Assembly (NCBI GenBank): GCA_012520575.1
Contig: JAAYOB010000007.1
Span: 62,001 to 126,000, forward strand
DNA length: 64,000 bases
DNA from: Candidatus Stramentimicrobium fermentans
GTDB taxonomy: Bacteria > Atribacterota > Phoenicimicrobiia > Phoenicimicrobiales > Stramentimicrobiaceae
Direction: 5' to 3'
Shown one piece after another: positions 50,980 through 60,771 of the stretch (its first letter is position 1; every line of letters begins with the position of its first letter). The position numbers and the translations under genes were made by a program. Below the pieces are notes generated by a model. That model made no database searches, was not told the origin of the DNA, and saw only the letters and a program-made list of their open reading frames with translations.

Positions 50980-52779
50980 ATGAGGCTCGATGGCATAACT
51001 CTGGCATTGGTACTCTCTGAAATCAAAAAACAATTAATCCCTGCTGAGATAGTGGCTTTCCACCAGATTGACCAATACGGGAACATGCTGGTTTTAAAGA
51101 ATAATCAGGATTATCACAGATTATTCTTCTCCCTTCGGCCGGACCGTATGGCTTTCTTTATAAGTGAACTTGTCCCTCTCCCAAATAATACTAACTCCAT
51201 GTTTTCTAGGCAACTGAACAGTTTACTAAGAGGAGGCAGATTATTGGCTATCAAACAGGTAAACTTAGACCGTATAATTGAATTGGACTTAGAACAATAC
51301 CACAAATTCGGACCAACCAGCAAATATAAACTGATAATCGAATTTATGGGCAAACATAGTAATGCTATACTGATTGATGCAAAAGGCTCCATTAAAGCGG
51401 TTTTTAAACAAGTCGGTTCTGATATTAACAGATACCGAGAAATTAAACCGGGAATCTTTTATAAATCCCCTCCGGAACCAAATAGATTGAATCCCCTAAC
51501 AGTAAGCAAAGAACAATTCCTGAGCATGGCTCAAAAAGCTGATGCATCATCACAGCCGGAATATCTATGGCAATTCTTTGCCAGCCGTTTTCAGGGGATT
51601 GGCGCCAATAGTGCCCAAGAAATAATTGATTTCTTAAACTACCCGTCAAAACAGATACTCTCCGAACTCACTGCAAACCAACTTCTGCTCCTGTGGGATG
51701 GCTTTCGCAAATTAACAGAAAAAATAATAGAGCAAGATATTTTTCCGGTATTGCTATTAGATAAGGAAAGCGGGAAACCTCTCGACTATTCCTTGTTTTG
51801 TCCCAAAAAACAGCCGGGCATAGATTATCTGCCATTTGACCGGATCTCCCTCTGTCTGGAATCCTTCTATACTAAGATTAACCAAGAAGATAAAAAGCTT
51901 AAACTATACCAATTAATCCAAAAATCTCTAAATAAATATCAAAAAAAGTTGTTAGAAAAAAGAGAGTATTTAGAAAAAAGGAGTAAAAAAATAGAAAAAT
52001 TTGAGCACTATAAGAAAGAAGGAGAACTACTCAAAGCTAATTTATGGAATATCAAGCGCGGGATGAAACAGATTACTCTAATTGATTATAGTGACCCGAC
52101 CCATTCTGCCCTTACCATTGTCTTAGACCCAGATTTATCACCATTGCAAAATGTACAGCAGCTCTTTCAAAGATATAAAAAATTAGCCTCCGACAAAAAG
52201 GGTGTACAGAAACAACTTTTGGAAAACCAGAAACCTTTAAAGCAATTACAGGAGTTTTTGATAGAATTGGGTACCGCCAGAAATTCCATAAGCAGACTAA
52301 CTACGCTCTATGAAAAATTAATAGAATTAGACATTATTAAGAATAAAAGAGAGAGAACGATTAAAGGCAGCGGACAGAGAATTCCAACTCCGCTAAAATT
52401 TATCTCAGCAGATGACTGGACTATACTGGTAGGAAAGAACAACCGGCAAAATGAATATATTCTGACCAACCTCTCACGGGGGAATGATTTCTGGTTACAC
52501 AATGAGAGCAGATCCGGCGCTCATGTCTTAATAAAGAATCATCAAAACTTAGCAGCTCCTCCCCCTGCCACTTTAAACTTTGCAGCTCGATTAGCCGGTT
52601 ATTACAGTAAAGTTAAAGATGGAGAGACCGCCCCCATAGTATACACCTTCAGAAAATATGTTAGAAAACCTAAAGATGTTAAAGTTGGCAAAGTCGTTTA
52701 CTCTCAGGAAAAGAGCATACCGGTCCGCATTGCTTACGAGGAAATCGAAAAAGAAATAAAGAAGATGACAGCAAGGTAA
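50980..52779 (+). CDS. NFACT family protein, RqcH/Rqc2-like
   Basis: MRLDGITLALVLSEIKKQLIPAEIVAFHQ; LDRIIELDLEQY, LIIEFMGKHSNAILID; NFACT-R NDFWLHNESRSGAHVLIKNHQNLAAPPPATLNFAARLAGYYSKVKDGETAPIVYTFRKYVRKPKDVKVGKVVYS. Confidence 0.93.
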   Translation: MRLDGITLALVLSEIKKQLIPAEIVAFHQIDQYGNMLVLKNNQDYHRLFFSLRPDRMAFFISELVPLPNNTNSMFSRQLNSLLRGGRLLAIKQVNLDRIIELDLEQYHKFGPTSKYKLIIEFMGKHSNAILIDAKGSIKAVFKQVGSDINRYREIKPGIFYKSPPEPNRLNPLTVSKEQFLSMAQKADASSQPEYLWQFFASRFQGIGANSAQEIIDFLNYPSKQILSELTANQLLLLWDGFRKLTEKIIEQDIFPVLLLDKESGKPLDYSLFCPKKQPGIDYLPFDRISLCLESFYTKINQEDKKLKLYQLIQKSLNKYQKKLLEKREYLEKRSKKIEKFEHYKKEGELLKANLWNIKRGMKQITLIDYSDPTHSALTIVLDPDLSPLQNVQQLFQRYKKLASDKKGVQKQLLENQKPLKQLQEFLIELGTARNSISRLTTLYEKLIELDIIKNKRERTIKGSGQRIPTPLKFISADDWTILVGKNNRQNEYILTNLSRGNDFWLHNESRSGAHVLIKNHQNLAAPPPATLNFAARLAGYYSKVKDGETAPIVYTFRKYVRKPKDVKVGKVVYSQEKSIPVRIAYEEIEKEIKKMTAR

Positions 52780-52784
52780 AGGAG

Positions 52785-53732
52785 TTAAATCGGCGCTAGC
52801 ATTCTTAGTTGTTCTTGAAAATCTGCCGGCAAAAGTGAGGTAAAGTCTAATAATTGATGAGTAACCGGATGTCGAAATTGCAAAAAGTGAGCATGCAGGG
52901 CTTGCCTTTTTATTATTATCAGAGAATTCTTTTCTTTACTCAACCCGTAGACTTTATCTCCTACAACGGGGTGCCCTATGAACTGCAAATGAACCCTTAT
53001 CTGATGAGTTCTACCGGTATACAAAGTGATTAATAGCAGTGTAAATGAACCGAACTGCCGGACAACCTGAAAATAAGTTATAGCTTCACGACCCTTTATA
53101 CCAGTTACCGCCATTTTATTACCATGTTTTGGATGTCGGCCAATAGGTGCCTCGATACAACCTTCCTGATTGAGTACTACACCTTTAACTAAAGCTAAAT
53201 ATTTTTTAACAATCTCTCTTTCTTTAAGCTGCTGGCTCAAAAAATGGTGTGCCGGTTCAGTTTTAGCAACCATCAAAAGCCCTGAGGTCTCTTTATCCAA
53301 CCGGTGCACAATACCGGGGCGCTCCTTTCCGCCAATATCGGGAAGCTGTCTCCGGCAATGGAATAGCAGGGCATTTACCAGAGTGCCGCTCTTTACCTTC
53401 CCCGTTGGATGAACAATCATACCGGCTTCCTTATCAACCACCATAATATGTTCATCTTCATAATATATATTAAGGGGGATATCTTCAGCCGGTAATGGTG
53501 TTCCCTGATGATTAGGAATAGAAAAAGAAACCAGGTCTCCGGGTTTTAGTATGTAACTGGGCTTTATCTTCAGATTGTTTACGGTAATATGACCATGGGT
53601 GATAAATTCTTTAATTCTGCTTCGGGATAAACTAGCAATCTCTTCTTTTCCCAGAAAGACATCTATTCTAATCTTTTCTGGTTGATTGTATCGTATTTGT
53701 CCGGAAAGTTTTCCAGAAATAGCTTTCTCCAT
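52785..53732 (-). CDS. RluD-family pseudouridine synthase
   Basis: S4 domain RIDVFLGKEEIASLSRSRIKEFITHGHITVNN; GIVHRLDKETSGLLMVAKT; GRTHQIRVHLQFIGHPVVGDKVYG. Confidence 0.94.
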   Translation of the reverse strand: MEKAISGKLSGQIRYNQPEKIRIDVFLGKEEIASLSRSRIKEFITHGHITVNNLKIKPSYILKPGDLVSFSIPNHQGTPLPAEDIPLNIYYEDEHIMVVDKEAGMIVHPTGKVKSGTLVNALLFHCRRQLPDIGGKERPGIVHRLDKETSGLLMVAKTEPAHHFLSQQLKEREIVKKYLALVKGVVLNQEGCIEAPIGRHPKHGNKMAVTGIKGREAITYFQVVRQFGSFTLLLITLYTGRTHQIRVHLQFIGHPVVGDKVYGLSKEKNSLIIIKRQALHAHFLQFRHPVTHQLLDFTSLLPADFQEQLRMLAPI

Positions 53733-53756
53733 TCTTTTTACCGCCTGACAAATACC

Positions 53757-54221
53757 TTACTTTTCCGGTCTTTCCTCTTCTGGTGGTTTTTCCTGACAGA
53801 ACAAATAGTGAATGATGAGCATAAAAACCCCAATATTTATAGCTAAGTCAGCCACATTGAAGATGGGCCATATTCTAAAATCTAAAAAATCAATCACGCT
53901 GCCGATTCTAAAACGGTCTATCAAATTACCTAAAGAGCCACCCAAAATTAAAATAAAAGAGTAGAAAACCAGCTTATCACGTCTGGCAAACCTGCTCAGA
54001 AAAATAATGCCCAGTATTATAATTATTATTCCTATTATTATGAAAGTTCTATTACTGAAAGGTAGCAAACCAAAAGCAGAACTGGGATTTTGAATATAAG
54101 TCAGATGAAAGATCCCATTTATTACCGGAATACTCTCCCCTAATTCCAAATGGCTTGCTATCCAGATTTTACTAACCTGGTCAGTAAGAATTACTAATAA
54201 TACCCCTATTACAAAACCCAT
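53757..54221 (-). CDS. lspA: Lipoprotein signal peptidase
   Basis: TYIQNPSSAFGLLPF; ILGGSLGNLIDRFRIGSVIDFLDFRIWPIFNVADLAINIGV. Confidence 0.95.
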   Translation of the reverse strand: MGFVIGVLLVILTDQVSKIWIASHLELGESIPVINGIFHLTYIQNPSSAFGLLPFSNRTFIIIGIIIIILGIIFLSRFARRDKLVFYSFILILGGSLGNLIDRFRIGSVIDFLDFRIWPIFNVADLAINIGVFMLIIHYLFCQEKPPEEERPEK

Positions 54222-54305
54222 TAAGTATCCTCTGTCTAAAATAATAATACCGGTAAGGAAATACTTTTTTAACTAATATCATTAAGGAACTGCTCTTTGC
54301 CATTA

Positions 54306-57131
54306 TTAGTAGCTTTCTGCTTTTTCCAATACCGAAACACATTTCTGGCAAATATCGGGATAACGGCTATTCTGCCCTACTGTTTCAGAATAGCACCAGC
54401 ATCTCTCACATCTTTCACCCGGAGCTGCCTTTATTGTGATAGAAAGCTCTGGCACTTCTTCTCCCGTAAAGGTATTCTCCTCCGGAATATTTTCTTTACC
54501 AAAGAATAGATTTACCTTCGATACGATAAAAACCATTGCTAAATCATCTTCAAACTGTCTTAAATATTCATACCAAGACTTATCCTTGGCATACAAATCT
54601 ACTTGAGATTGCAGGGAATTACCGATAAAACCCTCTTTCCTACGAATTTCCAGAGCCTTTAAGACATCCCTTCTCACTGTTAGAAGCTTATCCCATTTAC
54701 CCTCCATTTCGGTTTGCACTAATTCTTGATCCACTTGGGGCCAGCTGGCTAAAAAAACACTCTCTTCTAAATTATTGCTCTTTTTTAAGACCTGCCATAT
54801 CTCCTCAGCAGTAAAGCTCAACACCGGGGCTAGTAAGCGGGTCAAATCATCGATTATTCTATATAAAACAGTTTGAGCAGCCCTACGGGATGGGGAATCG
54901 GAATTTAAAACATAAAGCCTATCTTTTATTATATCCAGATAGAAGGAGCTTAGGTTTAAAGTGCAGAAATTATGAATATCATGATAAAGTGAATGAAATT
55001 CATAATGGTCATAATTTTCAGAAGTCTTCTTAATTAAATTCTGAAATTGACTCAAGATAAGTTTATCTATTTTTTCTAATTCTTCATAGGGTACCTGGTG
55101 TTGTTCGGCAACAAAATCATACAGATTCCCCAAGATAAAACGGGCCGTATTTCTAATTTTTCGGTAAATCTCTACTAACTGCTGCAGTATTTTTGTAGAA
55201 ATTCTGATATCTTTTTTATAATCAGAAGAGGCTACCCATAATCTCAGAATGTCTGCCCCATATTGGTCTATAACTTCCTGAGGAGATACCACATTACCTA
55301 AAGATTTAGACATCTTTCTGCCGCTCTCGTCAACAGTAAAACCATGTGTCAACACAGATTTATAGGGAGCTTGGCCAAAAGCCGCCACTGCTACTAAGAG
55401 TGAGGTTTGAAACCATCCACGATGCTGGTCAGACCCCTCTAAATATAATTCACAGGGCCAGTGTAAATTCTTTCTATTCCTCAACACAGCAGCATGGCTA
55501 CAACCGGAATCAAACCAGACATCCATAATATCGGTCTCTTTTTCTAATTCAATCCCTCCGCAATATGGGCATTTAAATCCCTTGGGCAGAATTTCCCGGG
55601 CACTCATGGTAAACCAAGAATCTGATCCTTTATCTCTAAATAACTCTTTTACGATAGTTATTGTCTCGGAAGTAACCGCTATTTTGTTACACTGGGAACA
55701 ATAGAAAGCAGGTATAGGAACTCCCCATACCCTCTGGCGTGAAATGCACCAATCCGTTCTTTCTTTTACCAGGTCGGACATCTTTTCTTTCCCCCAGCCG
55801 GGAATCCATTTAACTTCATTTATAGCCTTCAAGGTCTGCTCTCTGAATTTTTCTACCGAGACAAACCATTGTTCGGTTGCTCTGAAAAGAATGGGATTCT
55901 TGCAGCGCCAACAATGGGGATAAGAATGACTTATCTTCCCTGACCCTAAAAGAGCGCCACTCTCCTGTAAAGTCGTAATTATTTTTTTATTGCCTTCCTC
56001 AACGTATAAGCCATTGAAGGGACCTGCATTTTCATTGAGTCTGCCTTTGCTATCCAATACCGAAACAATAGGTAGGCCATACTTTATACCTATCTCATAG
56101 TCTTCCTGACCATGTCCCGGTGCAGTATGTACCGCCCCGGTTCCCTCCCCCAAAATAACGTGTTGGCCTAAGATAATAACTGACTTTCGGTCCAATAGGG
56201 GATGCTGGCACTCGATACCCTCAAACTTATCACCCTTCTGATTAGCTAGAACTCGGTAATTGGAGATACCGATTTCTTTCATTACCCTTTCTACCAGACC
56301 GGCAGCAAGTATTAGATAACCCTGCTCCGTCTTTACTAAACTGTACTGTAAATCGGGATTAAAGGCAATGGCAAAATTACCGGGAATAGTCCAAGGTGTA
56401 GTGGTCCATATTAAAACATAGGTTTCACCAGATTTTGCTTCTGGAAAAATGGAATTGAGGTCATCTAAAACCTCAAACCTAACATAGATGGAATCACTCT
56501 CCTCATCACTATACTCAATTTCAGCGGCAGCCAGAGCCGTCTCACAGGAAGGGCACCAGTAGACTGCTTTTAATCCCTTATAAATGTAACCTTTATTGTA
56601 CATTTCTCCAAAAATGGCAATCTGAGTAGCTTCATATTCCGGTAAAAAGGTTAAATAAGGACGCTCCCAATCACCTATAACCCCTAATCTCTTAAACTCC
56701 TCTCTTTGGATATCGATATATTTTTCGGCATATTCTTTACACTTTTTCCGTAATTCTACCGGGTCTATATCATGAATCGTTACTTTGAGTTCACGGCTAA
56801 CCTGATGCTCAATGGGCATACCGTGAGTATCCCAACCCGGTACATAATAGGAATTAAATCCCTTCATCCACTTATACTTAGGTATTATATCTTTAAGAAT
56901 TTTATTATAGGCAGTCCCGATATGAATCTTCCCATTGGCATAGGGCGGTCCGTCATGTAAGATAAACTTTTCTCTATCCTGATATTTTTCTAATAATTTT
57001 TTGTCCAACTCTATATTTTGCCAGAATGTCAACATTTTTGGTTCTTCTTGGGGCAAATTAGCCTTCATTGAAAAATCAGTCTTTGGTAAGTTTAGTGTCA
57101 ATTTATAATCCATATTTAGCTCCCTTTTCAC
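54306..57131 (-). CDS. ileS: Isoleucyl-tRNA synthetase
   Basis: LHDGPPYANGKIHIGTAYNKILKDI; GWDTHGMPIEHQV; DESGRKMSKSLGNVVSPQEVI; C-terminal zinc motif CERCWCYSETVGQNSRYPDICQKC. Confidence 0.98.
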   Translation of the reverse strand: MKRELNMDYKLTLNLPKTDFSMKANLPQEEPKMLTFWQNIELDKKLLEKYQDREKFILHDGPPYANGKIHIGTAYNKILKDIIPKYKWMKGFNSYYVPGWDTHGMPIEHQVSRELKVTIHDIDPVELRKKCKEYAEKYIDIQREEFKRLGVIGDWERPYLTFLPEYEATQIAIFGEMYNKGYIYKGLKAVYWCPSCETALAAAEIEYSDEESDSIYVRFEVLDDLNSIFPEAKSGETYVLIWTTTPWTIPGNFAIAFNPDLQYSLVKTEQGYLILAAGLVERVMKEIGISNYRVLANQKGDKFEGIECQHPLLDRKSVIILGQHVILGEGTGAVHTAPGHGQEDYEIGIKYGLPIVSVLDSKGRLNENAGPFNGLYVEEGNKKIITTLQESGALLGSGKISHSYPHCWRCKNPILFRATEQWFVSVEKFREQTLKAINEVKWIPGWGKEKMSDLVKERTDWCISRQRVWGVPIPAFYCSQCNKIAVTSETITIVKELFRDKGSDSWFTMSAREILPKGFKCPYCGGIELEKETDIMDVWFDSGCSHAAVLRNRKNLHWPCELYLEGSDQHRGWFQTSLLVAVAAFGQAPYKSVLTHGFTVDESGRKMSKSLGNVVSPQEVIDQYGADILRLWVASSDYKKDIRISTKILQQLVEIYRKIRNTARFILGNLYDFVAEQHQVPYEELEKIDKLILSQFQNLIKKTSENYDHYEFHSLYHDIHNFCTLNLSSFYLDIIKDRLYVLNSDSPSRRAAQTVLYRIIDDLTRLLAPVLSFTAEEIWQVLKKSNNLEESVFLASWPQVDQELVQTEMEGKWDKLLTVRRDVLKALEIRRKEGFIGNSLQSQVDLYAKDKSWYEYLRQFEDDLAMVFIVSKVNLFFGKENIPEENTFTGEEVPELSITIKAAPGERCERCWCYSETVGQNSRYPDICQKCVSVLEKAESY

Positions 57132-57229
57132 TAATAAATAATATGTTAATAATAAATTACTGTACTTATAAAACTATTATAATAGCATCACAATGTTCAC
57201 AATATTACTTTTTGATTCACAAATAAAAC

Positions 57230-57545
57230 AAAACCCCTTGCCGGTAAAGGGCAAGAGGTTGCGACTTCCTGCGGTACCACCTTATTTTTTAACTATAGTT
57301 TTCATAAGATTAAGAGATGATTCTTACTAATCGCTAAAAATATAATTAAGAATATAACGGATTAATACGAATGTAAAACTATAAGACTTAAATAAAAGAA
57401 TTTCATTATTCTTTATTATTCTGTTCTAACGGCCCAACCGCCTCAGCTTACTGTCACTAATTCGGCCGAAGCTATTTGAGGTGATTTTTGGTATACCATT
57501 ACCTACTCTTCCTCAGTTTCTGATATTATTAAAAATTTAAAGAGC
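57230..57545 (-). promoter_or_regulatory. T-box leader upstream of ileS (5' boundary approximate)
   Basis: Minus strand AAGGTGGTACCGCAGG (57268-57283) followed by terminator hairpin CCTCTTGCC-CTTTACC-GGCAAGGGG-TTTTGTTTT; upstream GGAAGAGTAGGT resembles the T-box Stem I AGTA region. Confidence 0.9.
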
Positions 57546-57684
57546 ATTGGGGCTTTTTCATTCAACCTTTGAAGATAAGCCTTACAGTTAAAATTAGATT
57601 CAGTTTATACTATCAACTGACTTTTAGCAACTGTTTAGAAAAAATACAGACCAGGGGCTGAATAAACATATTCAAGCGATATAT

Positions 57685-58281
57685 TCAAACTTCTGAATCT
57701 TTTTCTTTATTTTCAGTACCCACCTCAAATAGGTTTTTGTTTTCCGGCTCTCTTTCAGGATATGATCTCATTTTTAAGTTTTCTGTGGTCTTGTCCTGAA
57801 GGTATTGAGCATCTTTCTCCTCATCCGGTTCTTCTGCCATTTCTTCCTCAAGCATACGAATATAAAGTTTCAGTGTACTTTTCAACTTCTCTAAAATCAG
57901 AAACTTCCTCTTCTTTAGAGCGGTAATCTCATTAGTGGTATCCAGAGTTTCTTGCATTGCTCTTTGCCTTATTCTTTCGGCTTCTATCTGTGCATTTTCG
58001 ATAATATTTTCAGCATCTTTTTGTATAGATTCTTTGATATGGGAGGCACTTTGCTGAGCATTAACCAACGCAGTTCGTAAAGTCTCCTCCATTTTTACAT
58101 ATTCATCTAACTTGGCTTGCAGTCTTTCCACTTCTTCTTTAGTCTTAGCATTCTCCTGGAGTATTTCTTCATAATCTTTGGCAATTCGATCTAAAAAAAT
58201 ATCAACTTCTTCTTCATTATATCCTCTAAATGACCTTCCAAATTGCTGTTGTTCAATATCCATAGGACTAATTCTCATCAA
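57685..58281 (-). CDS. divIVA: DivIVA domain protein
   Basis: RISPMDIEQQQFGRSFRGYNEEEVDIFLDRIAKDYEEIL plus coiled coil. Confidence 0.92.
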   Translation of the reverse strand: MMRISPMDIEQQQFGRSFRGYNEEEVDIFLDRIAKDYEEILQENAKTKEEVERLQAKLDEYVKMEETLRTALVNAQQSASHIKESIQKDAENIIENAQIEAERIRQRAMQETLDTTNEITALKKRKFLILEKLKSTLKLYIRMLEEEMAEEPDEEKDAQYLQDKTTENLKMRSYPEREPENKNLFEVGTENKEKDSEV

Positions 58282-58342
58282 TTACCTCCTTCTCTATCAT
58301 GGTCAATTCTATTATCATCATGGATTCGTCTACCCTGATAGA

Positions 58343-58612
58343 TTAATAGTATATATTAATAATAAGTCTAATTAAAGATGTCCTCAAAATGTTCAGCAAA
58401 AAAAGGACAATGATGGGTGATAGATCTAAACCCATTCCATCCAGCGATATTATTACTCGAAAAGGTTCTAAGATTGGCTCGGTAATCTTGTATATTAACC
58501 GGACAATGGGATTATTATGATCAATCGGAAACCAGGACAGTAATATCCTGGCTAAAATAATATAACTATATATTTTAAATATATAGTTAATAATTTTAAT
58601 GATTGGTATCAT
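58343..58612 (-). CDS. YggT family membrane protein
   Basis: IINYIFKIYSYIILARILLSWFPID...LIYKITEPILEPFRVII. Confidence 0.92.
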   Translation of the reverse strand: MIPIIKIINYIFKIYSYIILARILLSWFPIDHNNPIVRLIYKITEPILEPFRVIISLDGMGLDLSPIIVLFLLNILRTSLIRLIINIYY

Positions 58613-58773
58613 TTCGGTTTATTTCTTTCTGCTCTCTTCTGTTAAGCATAAACCCGGGAGCTCTAATCTTTTCTTAACTATTTTCCATTATTAAATTATA
58701 AGAACTTTCATATACTATAACAAAAAAGTTTATTCTTTTCAATTAAATTAAAACAAGCAGTTCCGTAGTCTTG

Positions 58774-59035
58774 TTAGCCCCTCTGAGAAACAGCCGGTGC
58801 CTTCCGGATATTCTGCTCCACCAGTAATATAGCCACACTCTGTTTATTGATTTCTTTAATGATTTTAAAGATCTGCTGCACCAATATGGGAGCTAAACCC
58901 AAAAAAAGCTCATCTGCAAGTAATGGTTTAGAATCACTCATCAATACCCTGCCGATAGCCAGCATCTGTTGTTCTCCTCCAGAAAGAGTGCCTGCTAATT
59001 GATTCTTCCTCTGGCTAAGAATAGGAGATAGACGG
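58774..59035 (-). pseudogene. Remnant of a branched-chain amino acid ABC transporter ATPase (LivF-like)
   Basis: LSPILSQRKNQLAGTLSGGEQQMLAIGRVLMSDSKPLLADELFLGLAPILVQQIFKIIKEINKQSVAILLVEQNIRKAPAVSQRG*; no Walker A half; Walker B LLADELF departs from LLLDEPS. Confidence 0.8.
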
Positions 59036-59114
59036 TAAGCCCGCTACTTCCTTTCCCTAATCAGTCGATGGTCTCTACGCCGACATTTCATTTAGACCAC
59101 TGAAGGCTCTAAAA

Positions 59115-59384
59115 TTAATTCTCCCCGTTCAAAAAGGTCCTCAAAGGTATAGGTTTGACGGGTGGACGGAAGGTAGATAAGGAAATCTCCTCAGGTGATT
59201 TATTAAAATAACGGGCTATGGCATAGATTAATGTACGACGGCAGGTCTTGCCCTGACAGGGCCCCATACCGGCACGAGTAATACGCTTTATCTCATCGAG
59301 TGTATGATAGCCCTTGTCTAACTGTTTTCTTATCTCTCCCCAGGTAATATCCTCACAACGGCAAATAATAGTATTATCATCCAT
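59115..59384 (-). CDS. BFD-like (2Fe-2S)-binding protein
   Basis: IICRCEDITWGEIRKQLDKGYHTLDEIKRITRAGMGPCQGKTCRRTL. Confidence 0.82.
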   Translation of the reverse strand: MDDNTIICRCEDITWGEIRKQLDKGYHTLDEIKRITRAGMGPCQGKTCRRTLIYAIARYFNKSPEEISLSTFRPPVKPIPLRTFLNGEN

Positions 59385-59874
59385 TGAGGCTCTCCTTTAC
59401 TTTGATATTGCGTACCACTAAGGCCAACTCCTTAGGTACTATGATGCTTATTATGTAGGTCTTCTGTTTGGTCTTCTGTACTTTTATTACCTCTGTTTGA
59501 GCGACTTCCCGGCCTTCACGATTTAGAGCTGTAACCAGCTGCCCGGGTCGGGGCAAGGGAAGCATTTCATAGGGCAGCTTGATGAGCGCTTTATCTTTTG
59601 AATAGGTCATATCAAGTACAAAGATAGCCAGTCCCGGACAGGAGGCGATACAGAGTCCGCAGCCGATACATTTGTCATAGTTTATCTGGGGCAGATCATT
59701 GATATCGGCAAAGGGGAGTATTGCCCCAAAAGTGCAGCTGGCTGCACAGGGATCACAGGGGATATGCTGAAAGCATTCTACCATAACTGACGGCTTCTTA
59801 GCGAGAATATCGGCAGGAGGTGTAACTCTTTTTATCTCTTCCTGATCCGGTATACCGCTATGTGCTACAGACAT
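59377..59874 (-). CDS. 4Fe-4S dicluster ferredoxin-like protein
   Basis: CFQHIPCDPCAASCTFGAI and YDKCIGCGLCIASCPGLAIFVLD. Confidence 0.85.
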   Translation of the reverse strand: MSVAHSGIPDQEEIKRVTPPADILAKKPSVMVECFQHIPCDPCAASCTFGAILPFADINDLPQINYDKCIGCGLCIASCPGLAIFVLDMTYSKDKALIKLPYEMLPLPRPGQLVTALNREGREVAQTEVIKVQKTKQKTYIISIIVPKELALVVRNIKVKESLNG

Positions 59875-60391
59875 GGCTTCCTCCTTTTCTGAGTGTGGCT
59901 TTCTCTATTCCACGCAGAATAACTTTGCTTATCTCATTGTGACGCAATTGGGCTAATTCTCCCTTAAAGGCTTGGTTTAATTCATAATAATTAGGGGGAG
60001 CGAAATCCAGGCTTGCTGCTGTATTGAGTCCGGCAAGTTGCCCTTCGACCATGGCGGAACTGGCCTCCTCTATCCCGGTGACATCACCGGCAATATAAAT
60101 GTGGTCAAGTGATGTTTTCAGGTTCTCATCCCGTAAGGCTACATAACCGCAGAGTTCCGGTATGTAACGCATCTCACACCCGGTCTGAAAGAGCAGTTCG
60201 GTTAAAGGAGAGAGGCCTACAGCGAGACAGATGGTATCTACTTCTAAGTTTCTTTCGGTACCGGGAATATAATTAAATTTCTCATCGAGTGATGCGATAA
60301 CAGCGCCTGTTACCTCAAGGGTAACCTTTACCTCCTTATAAGGTGGTAGAGGTGTAGATGGGGATACCGAGTCTACAAACTTTGCTCCCAT
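59858..60391 (-). pseudogene. C-terminal fragment of an FAD-dependent oxidoreductase (HcnB / proline-dehydrogenase-alpha-like); N-terminal FAD-binding half absent
   Basis: VDTICLAVGLSPLTELLFQTGCEMRYIPELCGYVALRDENLKTSLDHIYIAGDVTGIEEASSAMVEGQLAGLNTA; no GxGxxG dinucleotide motif in the ORF. Confidence 0.75.
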
Positions 60392-60527
60392 ATATCCAGT
60401 AACCGGCTGCGGCGAGAGCGGCAGCTATAGGTTCACCGGAGTAGCCCTCCATCTGCCTTCCTTCAAAAGTGAAGGTGACAGTATTGCCAGAGGTGAAGTG
60501 TAAGATGGGGTGGTTCTTGATACACAT
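60336..60527 (-). pseudogene. N-terminal fragment of an HcnA-like 2Fe-2S ferredoxin subunit
   Basis: HPILHFTSGNTVTFTFEGRQMEGYSGEPIAAALAAAG then unrelated out-of-frame sequence; the Cys cluster of the full-length family is missing. Confidence 0.65.
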
Positions 60528-60574
60528 AGATACTCCTCTTTATCTTTAGCTACCATAGTTTATAACATAAAAAG

Positions 60575-60616
60575 AAAAAGTAGAGCACAATATTAATTCT
60601 TCATACTCTACTTTTT
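60575..60616. terminator. Bidirectional hairpin terminator between ftsZ and the decayed island
   Basis: AAAAAGTAGAG ... CTCTACTTTTT, 11-bp perfect stem with T-runs on both strands. Confidence 0.75.
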
Positions 60617-60771
60617 TTAATTAAAAATATTCGCACCGGAGGAATTAAAACTCTTTTTTGTCATACTCTCCTTGCTTTCATTTTTCTGTTTTATTATCTT
60701 TGTACAGCTAAAAATGGCCAAATTAGAGGGTTTATATTAAAAGATTCAGGAGAGGTTTCTCCTTATATGAA

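Noticed and set aside
58774-58965. Intact small ABC ATPase
   Set aside because: Only the signature-to-Walker-B half is present, with a degraded Walker B; treated as a LivF remnant
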